DNA from: Acidobacteriota bacterium
Lineage (GTDB): Bacteria > Acidobacteriota > Terriglobia > Acidiferrales > UBA7541
Direction: 5' to 3'
DNA length: 35,872 nt
Assembly (NCBI GenBank): GCA_003224525.1
Contig: QHZB01000198.1
Location: 1-35,872, forward strand
The position numbers and the translations under genes were made by a program. Shown here in pieces: positions 1 to 7,387 of this stretch; the stretch's first letter is position 1; every line of letters starts with the position of its first letter. The notes under the pieces are model-generated. The model made no database searches and had not been told where the DNA came from. It was given only the letters and a program-made list of their open reading frames with translations.

Positions 1-1
1 G

Positions 2-475
2 AAGCCAAAGAACACAATCTGCCTCTGGTTCGACAAAGACGCGCATGAGGCGGCGCGCTTCTACGCCGTCACCTTTCCGGATAGTAAAGTAACCGCGGTT
101 CACGAGGCTCCCGCTGACTATCCGGGCGGCAAGAAGGGCGATGTGCTGACGGTGGCGTTCACCGTCGTGGGCATTCCCTGTCTCGGTCTCAACGGCGGCC
201 CGGCGTTCAGGCACAGCGAGGCCTTTTCCTTTCAGATAGCGACGGAGAATCAGGAAGAGACAGACCGCTACTGGAACGCGATCGTCGGCAATGGCGGCAC
301 GGAAAGCCAGTGCGGTTGGTGCAAGGACCGCTGGGGCCTCTCCTGGCAGATCACTCCGCGCGCGCTAACCGATGCGCTTGCGGCTGGTGGCGGTGAGGCA
401 AAGCGTGCCTTCGAGGCGATGATGACGATGAGGAAGATCGACACTGCCGCCATCGAGGCAGCGCGGCGAGGCTGA
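2..475 (+). CDS. VOC / PhnB-like protein (3-demethylubiquinone-9 3-methyltransferase-like fold), 5' truncated
   Basis: The reading frame is open from the left edge to a TGA at 473-475, so the start lies outside the window. The visible 157 residues contain the hallmarks of the PhnB-like branch of the VOC superfamily (PF06983): an early 'WFD...EAARFY' beta-alpha-beta start, 'GIPCLGLNGGP' in the middle and the family signature 'SQCGWCKDRWGLSWQI' near residues 100-115. Members are small cytoplasmic, often metal-dependent proteins of mostly unknown substrate; the methyltransferase name is inherited annotation and should not be taken as function. An internal ATG at 143 would drop the conserved N-terminal strand, so it is not the start. 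It converges with the VOC gene at 661-1185. Confidence 0.85.
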   Translation, partial: KPKNTICLWFDKDAHEAARFYAVTFPDSKVTAVHEAPADYPGGKKGDVLTVAFTVVGIPCLGLNGGPAFRHSEAFSFQIATENQEETDRYWNAIVGNGGTESQCGWCKDRWGLSWQITPRALTDALAAGGGEAKRAFEAMMTMRKIDTAAIEAARRG

Positions 476-660
476 CGCGAACACGCTGTGACCTTCAGAG
501 AAAGCTGCCGGTACCATTAACCTCTACACTGCGCGACTGATCGGGCGGAATCGGCCGATGCGGATATTGAGATGACTGGGCGCAAAGCATTTCCGGCCAT
601 TCTACGACTACGGGACCGTAGCTACAGAAAACCGATTGAGTAAAGTGCAGTGGAAGACCC

Positions 661-1185
661 TTAGGGCTTTGCGGACGGCGGCTGCCAGAGCTCAATCTTA
701 TTCCCATCCAGATCATAGATCCAGGCAAAGCGACCGTAGGATTCATTCATTCGTTTGGCGTCAATCTTTACTCCCTCTTGTTTTAAGCGGTCGAGCAAAG
801 CATCCAGATCGTCCACGATGTAGTTGACCATGAACGGTGCGTGGCTGGGATCGAAATAGTCAGTGGAGGTGGGAAAAACAGTCCAAACTGTAACGTGTTC
901 CTTTTGCGGGTCGTCGTGTTCGCGCCACGGAAGCATCACGCCTTCGCCTTTGTCAGCGAGTCCAAGATGCTTCGAATACCATTCGCGCAGCTGATCACGA
1001 TTAGCGGATTTGAAGAAGACACCGCCGATTCCAAGGATGCGCCCGCGCTGCTCCATTTTGACAAGCGGCTTCGACTTTTCAGGTTGCGGAGATTGCACTT
1101 CCTGTCCTCCTTTTGAGCAGATGAGCAACAGCGAGCCGAGCGCAATTGTGCTCCAGGGTATTCCTTGCATGTGTGGATTATACAA
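661..1185 (-). CDS. VOC family protein (glyoxalase/bleomycin-resistance fold), probably exported
   Basis: A 174-residue protein with one VOC domain from about residue 48: 'GIGGVFFKSANRDQLREWY' begins the first beta-alpha unit, and 'GRFAWIYDLDGNKIELWQP' is the typical end of the second, carrying the metal-ligand Glu of the family. The first ~28 residues are a short hydrophobic stretch ending in a Cys (LLLIC), which resembles a lipoprotein signal, but Ile at the -1 position is a poor lipobox, so export is likely and lipidation uncertain. ATG at 1170 is an alternative start that keeps the hydrophobic segment. Substrate unknown. It converges with the partial VOC gene to its left. Confidence 0.8.
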   Translation of the reverse strand: MYNPHMQGIPWSTIALGSLLLICSKGGQEVQSPQPEKSKPLVKMEQRGRILGIGGVFFKSANRDQLREWYSKHLGLADKGEGVMLPWREHDDPQKEHVTVWTVFPTSTDYFDPSHAPFMVNYIVDDLDALLDRLKQEGVKIDAKRMNESYGRFAWIYDLDGNKIELWQPPSAKP

Positions 1186-1215
1186 GTTTCGATTCGAATG
1201 GAGAAAACGGTTCGC

Positions 1216-1544
1216 TCAAAGTTCGCCGCGATTCACCCTTTCTAGATCGCGCATGAGGTCTCGAACTGGCTTGGCATCGCCCGTAGAGAACCAGGCTTGC
1301 GGGATCGCAAAGTATCCTAGGTTGCGTGTTCATCGGCACTAGGCGCGAATGACTCCTGCAAAACGCCGTAGAAATCCGCAAAATAGTGCCATCCTCGTCG
1401 CCCTACTAGTCGTTGCGTAAAGGACCGCTTGCGGGGGCGGCGACGCCGTGCGAACGCGAACGTCAAATAGCGCCGAAGAAAGCCCGTCATTTTTCTCTGA
1501 AGATCACACGAACACGCCGAAACGTCCTTATTCGTCTTGATCAC
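1216..1544 (-). other. Gene-free stretch 1186-1685 with a possible decayed coding remnant
   Basis: There is no intact gene between 1186 and 1685. On the minus strand, 1317-1544 reads without stops and ends in a protein-like run ('GWHYFADFYGVLQESF'), meets a TAG at 1317-1319, and the sequence then continues in another frame as 'GYFAIPQAWFSTGDAKP' through 'RDLMRDLERVNRGEL' to a TGA at 1216. The two pieces look like one protein C-terminus with a frameshift between them. I do not recognise the family and codon-like composition is the only support, so this may be chance. Confidence 0.2.
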
Positions 1545-1685
1545 GCGCCACTCGTCCCTTCTGGGATATGGTAGAAGCGAGTTTTAAACACAATGGATTG
1601 TCGGCGACTACTTCGTTTTAGGCCGTCCATGACCGGTTGTGTCCAGGTCGGTGTAAACAAGAATTAGTCCGCAGAGGGGTACCCG

Positions 1686-2075
1686 ATGAAGCGCACGTGG
1701 ACGATCATAGGGGTAGGCGACGTGCCGGGCAGCTTGAAATGGTACCGGGCGCTGTTCGGTCAGCCGGCTACCCTTCCTGCCCATGATTACTTTGGGCAAA
1801 TCCTCGATTCAGATGGAACTGTCTTGCTCTGCCTCCACGAGTGGGGTGCCCACGAGCATCCCTCATTGATGAGCCCCGATCACGGGACACCCAGCAACGG
1901 GCTCCTGTTGTTCTTCCGTGTCGATGATTTCGACCTGGCGCTTCAAAGGGCACGCTCTCTCGTCACTCAGCTCGAAGAGGAGCCACACGTGAATCCGAAC
2001 ACTCAAACCAAGGAGTTCTCGCTCCGAGATCCGGACGGATATTACGTTACGATCAGTGCGCTCTCTGCGGCCTGA
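1686..2075 (+). CDS. VOC family protein (glyoxalase/bleomycin-resistance fold)
   Basis: A 129-residue single-domain VOC protein. It opens with 'IIGVGDVPGSLKWYRALFGQP', the usual first beta-alpha unit of glyoxalase-like proteins (shown here in part: GVGDVPGSLKWY), has 'GLLLFFRVDDFDLALQRA' in the second module and finishes with 'FSLRDPDGYYVTISAL', where the family normally places its last metal ligand (Glu/Gln); here the position reads Thr/Ser, so metal binding is doubtful. The ATG at 1686 sits 7 bases behind a GAGGGG ribosome-binding site. It stands alone, with a GC-rich hairpin behind it. Substrate unknown. Confidence 0.85.
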   Translation: MKRTWTIIGVGDVPGSLKWYRALFGQPATLPAHDYFGQILDSDGTVLLCLHEWGAHEHPSLMSPDHGTPSNGLLLFFRVDDFDLALQRARSLVTQLEEEPHVNPNTQTKEFSLRDPDGYYVTISALSAA

Positions 2076-2122
2076 CAAGGCGCTGCAACTGCCGAGCGCT
2101 GGCCGGGGCTTCATAGGGCAGC

Positions 2123-2154
2123 GCCGCCCGACCTCGCTCCCCTCGCCGGGCGGC
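2123..2154. terminator. GC-rich hairpin between convergent genes, possible terminator
   Basis: GCCGCCCG at 2123-2130 and CGGGCGGC at 2147-2154 form a perfect 8-bp stem with a 16-base loop, between the VOC gene and the YdeI-family pseudogene. The 3' side is followed by TCTTGCC rather than a clean T-run, so intrinsic termination is only possible. Confidence 0.3.
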
Positions 2155-2285
2155 TCTTGCCGTCTGATCGCCCATTCCATTAGGGAACGTATCGCGGAGT
2201 TTCGATTATTCTGATGATGTCACGCGCAAACCGGAAGTCGGGCCGACTCCAGTCCGCGCGGTCGCAATGTCTGACCATCTTGGAA

Positions 2286-2537
2286 TTAGCGGTGGGCGCA
2301 TCCGGGCCAACAACAGAGGCGTCGTTTTCCATCCTTAAGGCTTGAGCAGCCCCACTCGATCCGGCGGCTTCTAGTTTCTGCTTTTTTAGCTGACTCAATC
2401 TAACATATCCACTCGTTGCGTGCGAGCGGTGTAATGTCCTCCCATGCTGTTAACGCTTGCGGGTCGGATGTAAGTGCTTTTTTTAAATCTGCGGACACTT
2501 CGTGTACCACACCGCTAGAAATCTTTTTTTGCGTCAT
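2286..2537 (-). pseudogene. YdeI/OmpD-associated family gene interrupted by one in-frame TAG
   Basis: Starting at ATG 2537-2535, behind AAGGCGAG, the frame reads MTQKKISSGVVHEV..., then 'LTAWEDITPLARNEWIC', stops at TAG (2400-2402), and continues in the same frame as 'IESAKKAETRSRRIEWGCS' and 'LKDGKRRLCCWPGCAHR' to TAA at 2286-2288. The parts before and after the TAG together give a full-length (83-codon) member of the YdeI/OmpD-associated family, whose members have 'NEWICW-IESAKKAETR' and end in 'GKRRPCCWPGC'. The TAG stands where the family has Trp, so a single TGG-to-TAG change explains it. An upstream ATG at 2612 exists but would add residues the family lacks. The family is loosely tied to antimicrobial-peptide or stress resistance; its biochemistry is not known. 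Translational readthrough or a sequencing error are the alternatives. Confidence 0.8.
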
Positions 2538-2766
2538 AGATAAGCTCGCCTTTCGTAAGCCCAGCAGCGCGAGGATCTCTTGCTGAGCAAAGAATGTGGG
2601 TCGTTCGGCCATTCAGCGAGTCCTGACGCTCAGGTTAACTCGGCGCTTGACTATCCATTGCGGTCGTGTGACGGGCAACTCTTCCGTAATCGGACAAAGG
2701 AAGGGTTGCCGACAATACGGGAGTCAGGAATTGCAGCCTTGAACTTTCAAGGACTTCATTACCGCA

Positions 2767-3342
2767 TTAGCGCCGCGAGTCCGGTGGCACTAGGTTGTTC
2801 GCACGATAGTAGACCACAAGCTGGCCATAGTGCTCGCCGCTGTGCTCGATGGCGACCATCCAGATGGAGGAGTTGTGGGCCAGCCGGTTCCCAAAAAACT
2901 TTGATGTATTGTCCAGTCCCGCGTCGCCCTGCTGTTGAATCACTTTTGCTCCGTCCGCGACGGCCTCCTGCACGAACTTGACCACGTCGGCCTTCGTCTT
3001 GAAAGCGTCGCGCGAAGGATTGTCGCCCTCGCCGAAGTCAGGCCCGACGTTTGATCCGGAAATCCTGCGTATCAGGACGAAATCCAGTGCGGCGGCATGG
3101 AGAAGATTCAGGGCAAAGGTGCGCTGGTCCTTCTGCAGCTTGAAGTCGTATTTGTCTTCGGGAAAATCCTTCGCCATCGCGACGAGTTTGTTCCCAATGT
3201 CATTCCACCTGTCCAACATCTCATCGGATCGAGAGCGCGCCGGACTCGGAGCTTGACTCTGCGTTTGGGCCTGACTGTTAGGACTCATTCCGACGGCAGC
3301 AAGCAGAGTGGCCGCAACTAGCGCAAGTGAGGACCGTTTCAT
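2767..3342 (-). CDS. Secreted DinB-family (four-helix, metal-binding) protein
   Basis: A 191-residue protein with a classical signal peptide (basic MKRSS, hydrophobic core, cleavage near SQA-QT around residue 25). The mature part is a DinB/YfiT-like four-helix bundle: His82 ('LLHAAALDFVLIRR') and the pair His167/His171 ('EHSGEHYGQLVVYYRANN') sit where the family's metal triad lies, and the C-terminal 'YYRANNLVPPDSRR' is typical of DinB proteins in Acidobacteria. DinB-like proteins include thiol-dependent transferases, but the exported ones have no assigned reaction. A GGAGCAAT-type site (AAGGAGCAATCCACA before the ATG) supports the start at 3342. Confidence 0.85.
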   Translation of the reverse strand: MKRSSLALVAATLLAAVGMSPNSQAQTQSQAPSPARSRSDEMLDRWNDIGNKLVAMAKDFPEDKYDFKLQKDQRTFALNLLHAAALDFVLIRRISGSNVGPDFGEGDNPSRDAFKTKADVVKFVQEAVADGAKVIQQQGDAGLDNTSKFFGNRLAHNSSIWMVAIEHSGEHYGQLVVYYRANNLVPPDSRR

Positions 3343-3544
3343 TGTGGATTGCTCCTTATTTTGATCTGCTTTCAGGAATTCCCTTGGAGGTTAGACGGAA
3401 CGCTACTCCTAAAGTTTTGAGCAAATTTTCGGATCAAAAGTCGAAAAACTTGCATGTGACTGGAAGGATTGATCCAACACTTGGATGGCACCCGAGTAAC
3501 GCGTTTAATCGCCTGCAAATCGCAGCCGAGTTGGTGTTATCGTC

Positions 3545-4467
3545 GTGAAAATGATCATCAGGCACGTTCGTGCAGTGGAAGGACGTCCCCCAGAGGTCCC
3601 CACCGGCTGGCAGAAGCAAAACGCCTATCCTTCGCCCGATGGGAAACAGACCCTCTGGGTGGAGAGTCTAGGCGAGTTCACCATGGGCTCAAGGCACTAC
3701 GCCTTGCGGATTGGCAGCAGCGCCCTGACTTTCGAGAATGCGATACCACTTACTGTAAGGTTCCTGCAAAGGAAAAATCACGCATCGATTCCCCGGATTA
3801 CTATCAGCCCTGGTCGTGCGACAGTCGCTCGCTTCTGATCTGCCCTTACGGCAGTCCGCCGACCTTGCTTGACTTGGACAACCGGCGGGCCCGCGAGCTG
3901 CGCGTCAAGAAAGGGAGTTTGTTGACCGCCTTATGTTCACGGACACGCCCGCTGGCGTTTCTCGCGCCATGGGAATGGGCGCGTCCGGGAATAGCGGGCG
4001 AGAAAGCGTGTTTTGTGCCCCTTGACGGCGATCTATCTCCCAGCTTGGTTGTGAGCGGACCTGTGGCTTTTTCATACGCGGTCTGGTTGGGAGACCTGCT
4101 GTTGCTTCTTGAGCAAGATCCTTGGTCGCATCGCGCTACGCTCAAATTGCTCGACCCAATCCGCTCGCAGCCGGTCGCAGAAGCGGACGTGAGTCCGGAT
4201 CGGCTCCTGGCGTACGACAGTTCGCGAATCCGGCAACTCAAGATTGGTGGGTTTAGATCGGCAGATGGGAGGGGCAGCTGGGGCACAGCGTTTTTCTCCC
4301 TGGACGTCTGGAGCAGCTGCCACTATGTGGAATCCAAGAAAGCTCTGGTGATGAAGGTGGGACGTCCGGTAGGTGAACCTCAGAAGGAGCGCGGTTGGCT
4401 GCGGCGTGCGTACGAAGTTCCCATCAAGTTTGTATGGGTGGAAGTCGCTTTGGATTTCGAGGGCTAA
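3545..4467 (+). pseudogene. Protein of unknown function, probably one gene with a frameshift near 3730-3775
   Basis: Two overlapping frames look like halves of one protein. From GTG 3545 (or ATG 3551) the first reads MKMIIRHVRAVEG and 'YPSPDGKQTLWVESLGE', which is protein-like up to about residue 70 and then degenerates. The frame one base back becomes protein-like just there ('SRIDSPDYYQPWSCDSR', 'LLICPYGSPPTLLDLDN') and stays so to TAA 4465-4467. A long open frame starting at ATG 3469 covers the second half, but its first ~100 residues look like out-of-frame sequence. The product would be about 305 residues, rich in Trp and beta-strand-like segments, with no signal peptide. I do not recognise the family. 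If the frameshift is a sequencing error this is an intact gene. Confidence 0.5.
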
Positions 4468-4801
4468 GCGCCCGGCCAGACCAAAGAAAGCCGATTGCGG
4501 GCGGATGACGGGCCGGAAGTTATGCCAGGAGACCCTCAACCTCCGGATAGGCCGGCCATCTTGCCAGAACCCCCACCTGTAACTCTTCACCGGTCGATTG
4601 TTCCACTTGCTCGCTAGCTGCTAGCCGAAGTTCCACGTTGGCGATTGAATGGAGAAGAATCGCGGCACGTTTGCTCGTAAGAGGCACAAGGCACGTCGCA
4701 AGCCGAGTTCGGAAAACGCTAAAGCGTGAATATATATAATGACCCTCGTTCTCCGAGGCGCGGAGCGTTTATACTCAATCCGCTTGGTTTCGGGGGAGAA
4801 C

Positions 4802-4981
4802 ATGGCAACCGGCGCAATTCGCCACGGCAGTTCCCGCCCCGACAATCTCTTTTTCCCCGGCGTGGTCAGATCTCGTGACCACTGGGTAGTGAACCGAACG
4901 CTCGGAGCGATGAGAAATCTCTTCTGGTTGAGAACATTGGCGTTTCGCGACACTGGATGGCCCATGAGAACGACAACATGA
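4802..4981 (+). other. Possible 5' remnant of a membrane-protein gene
   Basis: ATG 4802 follows GGGGGAG and begins 'MATGAIRHGSSRPDNLFFPG', which resembles from memory the N-terminus of a multi-helix membrane protein of unknown function frequent in Acidobacteria. After about 22 codons the expected hydrophobic helix is absent and the frame runs through unrelated sequence to a TGA at 4979-4981. A TATAAT at 4735-4740 could be its -10 box. Low confidence; no domain can be assigned. Confidence 0.2.
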
Positions 4982-5261
4982 GCTCTCGCTACGGAAGCTC
5001 TTCTCGAAGACGTCCCATATCGTGAATGCGGCGAGAAAGTAGGCCTCGGTTTCAACCTGCCCATGCCGAAGCCCGTCCTGTTTGGGCTACGTGGGCTACA
5101 AAATAAGGAAAATGTAGTCGCAGCGTCACGCCACTTAACTCCAATTTGCAGAGGGAAATGGAGATCGTTGGGCGAGGACATTGGAACCACCGATCTCTTG
5201 GCACACAACCAGGATGTCGTCGGCACTTTTCTTCGCTGTAAGTTGTTGGCTTTAAAAGAAG

Positions 5262-5312
5262 TGGTCGGGGCGAATGGATTTGAACCATCGACCTCCTGGT
5301 CCCGAACCAGGC
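5262..5312 (-). other. 3' half of a tRNA-Pro(CGG); attachment-site-like remnant
   Basis: On the minus strand the sequence has a 5-bp anticodon stem (CCTGG/CCAGG at 5307-5311 and 5295-5299) enclosing the loop TTCGGGA, which puts CGG (Pro) at the anticodon, then AGGTC as variable loop, a T-arm with loop TTCAAAT (5278-5284) and stem GATGG/CCATT, the 3' acceptor strand CGCCCCG (5266-5272), discriminator A and an encoded CCA (5262-5264). The D-arm and 5' acceptor strand (expected CGGGGCG) are missing: what lies upstream is the hairpin repeat. A precise 3' half of a tRNA is what integration of tyrosine-recombinase elements leaves behind; no integrase is in the window. It cannot be a functional tRNA as it stands. 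Confidence 0.75.
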
Positions 5313-5388
5313 ACTTGAATCTCGTAAACGCTTTATATGACATCGCTTACGAGACAAGGAGCGTTATTTCCCTCTTCTTAGCTGTACC
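5311..5388 (+). repeat. Hairpin repeat, copy A (next to the tRNA-Pro remnant)
   Basis: Arms TCTCGTAAACG (5320-5330) and CGCTTACGAGA (5344-5354) pair over 11 bp with one A-C mismatch around a 13-base loop CTTTATATGACAT. It is followed by ACAAGGA, TTATTTC, and AGCTGTACC, then a second TGTACC at 5394-5399. The same order of blocks occurs at 16467-16549. The two copies share the loop (CTTTATmTGrCAT), most of the arms, GACAAGGA, TTATwTC and AGCTGTrCC. Role unknown; an integrase arm/core region is my favoured reading because of the adjoining tRNA half. Confidence 0.6.
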
Positions 5389-5409
5389 TAATTTGTACCC
5401 AGCAACACT

Positions 5410-5490
5410 CACAAGTTGGCGCCGTGCGGGAGACCCGGACTTAACTGAATAGTTTGGGCCTGCTCGTTAGACGTGTTCGCCAACTTTGTG
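5410..5490. repeat. Spaced inverted repeat upstream of the CRTAC1 genes
   Basis: CACAAGTTGGCG at 5410-5421 matches the reverse complement of CGCCAACTTTGTG at 5478-5490 with a single extra T, the arms being 56 bases apart. It lies between the hairpin repeat and the first CRTAC1 start (5531), so it might be part of the same attachment region, the ends of a very small element, or a looping operator. No target-site duplication is evident. Confidence 0.4.
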
Positions 5491-5530
5491 TGAAGATGTC
5501 TTTTGGGTTAAACGACCCACTTGGGGCCTG

Positions 5531-7387
5531 ATGCCTTCCTCGCGATCCAGCCAATTTAGGTGCGTACTCCTCGCAACCGCAGTACCCGCCATTTGTGTGA
5601 CGCTGCTTCTGAGCTCCGGGCTGGCCCAACAAAATCCCGCGGAAAAGGAGCCCGTCCGAGGCCAGCAGAGCGGCGTAAGCACGGGCGGCGCGTACGCTCC
5701 GGTGAAGGACCCACTTTCGCGACCGATTACGGCCGGGGGCTTTGTTGACGGCGCGCCGGTCATTTTCATTGAAATAACGCATGCGGCTGGTCTCGACATA
5801 TTCCATCATCGCTCAGGAACGCCCGAGAAAAGGACGATTCTAGAGACGCCCGGATCCGGCGTGGCGCTGCTCGATTACGACACCGATGGCTGGCTGGACA
5901 TTTACCTCCTGAATGGCTCGACTTTCCCCGGGCTGAAGGGCAAGGAAGCACCGCCGCGCGCCATGCTTCTGCACAACAACCATGACGGCACATTCACTGA
6001 CATTACGGAAAAGGCCGGCGTCGCCAACGAACGCTGGGGCTTCGGCGTAGCCGTGGGGGACTACGACAATGACGGGTGGCCAGACATTTATGTATCGAAC
6101 TTCGGCAAAAATCGGCTCTACCACAACAATCATGACGGCACATTCACCGATGTCGCGGAGAAAGCGGGCGTCACGCTCGGCGGCTGGTCGACCGGGGCGA
6201 CGTGGGGAGACTACGATCATGACGGCTTCCTCGATCTGTTCGTTCCGGGCTATGCAAAGTTTGATCCTGATCATCCGCCGGTCTCCGGGAAGGGCGGACT
6301 TCCGCCGGGCTTCTGTAATTTTCGCGGAATTGAGGTGATGTGCGGGCCGCGCGGCCTGGCGGGCGAAGGCGATCACCTGTTCCATAACAATGGAGACGGC
6401 ACCTTCACCGACGTGAGCGTAAAGGCTAAAGTTTCGGACCCTAAGGATTACTATGGATTCGCGTCCGTATTCGTTGACGTGGACGATGACGGCTGGCTCG
6501 ACTTAGCTGTTGCCAACGACTCCGTCCCTAAGTACCTCTATCGCAACAAACACGACGGCACGTTCGAGGACGTGAGCTATATTTCCGGGTTCGCGCTGAA
6601 TGACGAAGGGCGCGAACAGGCATCCATGGGTATCGCGGTGGGCGACTACAACCGCGACGGAAAAGTTGATTTCTACACTACCAATTTCTCCGACGACTAC
6701 AACACGTTGTACCGGAACGACGGCGACGGCAATTTTTCCGATGTGAGCGCCCGCGCAGGAATTGCTGCCGTTACTCTTCCATTTCTAGGGTGGGGAACTG
6801 GATTCCTCGACTACGATAACGACGGGTTGCTCGACATATTCGTTGCCAATGGGCACGTCTATCCGGGTGTCGATTTACAGGACTGGGGCACAACCTGGGC
6901 GCAGCGGCCGCTGCTGCTGCGCAATCTGGATGGATCGAAATTCCAGGAGGTGCTTGCGGCAACAGGCAGTGGTTTGGCAGTTGTTGTTTCGGCACGAGGC
7001 GCGGCGTTTGGCGACCTGTTCAACGATGGTCATATCGACGTTGTGCTCAATAACATTGATTCGAAGCCCACTTTGTTGCGGAATGTGGTCAAGAATTCGA
7101 ATCACTGGATCACGCTAAAGCTGCTGGGAGGCCCGAAGAGCCCCCGCGACGCGATCGGAGCTAAGGTATTTGTCACAACCGGAAGCGTGCGGCAACGCGG
7201 GGACATCTTCAGCGGTGGAAGCTATGCATCGAGTTCCGATCAACGCTTGCACTTCGGCCTTGGAGCGGCAGTGAAAGTGGACAGGGTGGAAATTCACTGG
7301 CCAAGCGGGGCGAAGGAAGAAATTACGATCCCCGCCATCGACCGCATCTTTACCGTGAAGGAAGGCAAAGGAATCATTGCGCCGTGA
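5531..7387 (+). CDS. CRTAC1-family secreted beta-propeller protein (FG-GAP/VCBS repeats, ASPIC/UnbV C-terminus)
   Basis: From ATG 5531 the protein has 618 residues. It starts with a signal peptide (MPSSRSSQFR, then a hydrophobic core ending at GLA-QQ near residue 34). The body carries seven calcium-binding loops of the form DxDxDGxxD (DYDTDGWLD, DYDNDGWPD, DYDHDGFLD, DVDDDGWLD, DYNRDGKVD, DYDNDGLLD, DLFNDGHID), consistent with a seven-bladed propeller, and the last ~75 residues are the ASPIC/UnbV module ('GAKVFVTTGSVRQRG', 'RLHFGLGAAVKVDRVEIHWP'). A TTG at 5486 would extend it but precedes no signal-like sequence. Such proteins are exported and thought to act in surface binding; no reaction is known. 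Its last codons overlap the next gene's GTG by 4 bases, so the two are translationally coupled. Confidence 0.92.
   Translation: MPSSRSSQFRCVLLATAVPAICVTLLLSSGLAQQNPAEKEPVRGQQSGVSTGGAYAPVKDPLSRPITAGGFVDGAPVIFIEITHAAGLDIFHHRSGTPEKRTILETPGSGVALLDYDTDGWLDIYLLNGSTFPGLKGKEAPPRAMLLHNNHDGTFTDITEKAGVANERWGFGVAVGDYDNDGWPDIYVSNFGKNRLYHNNHDGTFTDVAEKAGVTLGGWSTGATWGDYDHDGFLDLFVPGYAKFDPDHPPVSGKGGLPPGFCNFRGIEVMCGPRGLAGEGDHLFHNNGDGTFTDVSVKAKVSDPKDYYGFASVFVDVDDDGWLDLAVANDSVPKYLYRNKHDGTFEDVSYISGFALNDEGREQASMGIAVGDYNRDGKVDFYTTNFSDDYNTLYRNDGDGNFSDVSARAGIAAVTLPFLGWGTGFLDYDNDGLLDIFVANGHVYPGVDLQDWGTTWAQRPLLLRNLDGSKFQEVLAATGSGLAVVVSARGAAFGDLFNDGHIDVVLNNIDSKPTLLRNVVKNSNHWITLKLLGGPKSPRDAIGAKVFVTTGSVRQRGDIFSGGSYASSSDQRLHFGLGAAVKVDRVEIHWPSGAKEEITIPAIDRIFTVKEGKGIIAP

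Larger units (their letters stand above)
4468..5530. other. About 1 kb without an intact gene; mosaic of remnants
   Basis: No frame here looks like a complete gene. From left to right: a TATAAT-containing AT-rich stretch at 4731-4740; a start-like segment at 4802 (GGGGGAG, then ATG); a stretch around 4870-5100 that reads in no frame as protein and resembles the dispersed intergenic DNA common in Acidobacteria (recognised from memory, not from a search); the 3' half of a tRNA-Pro at 5262-5312; a hairpin repeat at 5311-5388 with TGTACC direct repeats; and a long inverted repeat at 5410-5490. Several long open frames on the minus strand are by-products of these elements. Confidence 0.6.

Noticed and set aside
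4621-5343. A 240-residue open frame on the minus strand across the intergenic region
   Set aside because: It reads through the tRNA-Pro half and the dispersed-repeat-like DNA; the peptide is low in hydrophobic core patterns and has no domain. It is a by-product of those elements.
5063-5452. Plus-strand frame containing 'GANGFEPSTSWSRTR'
   Set aside because: This peptide is the familiar artefact of translating the complement of a tRNA 3' half, not a protein.
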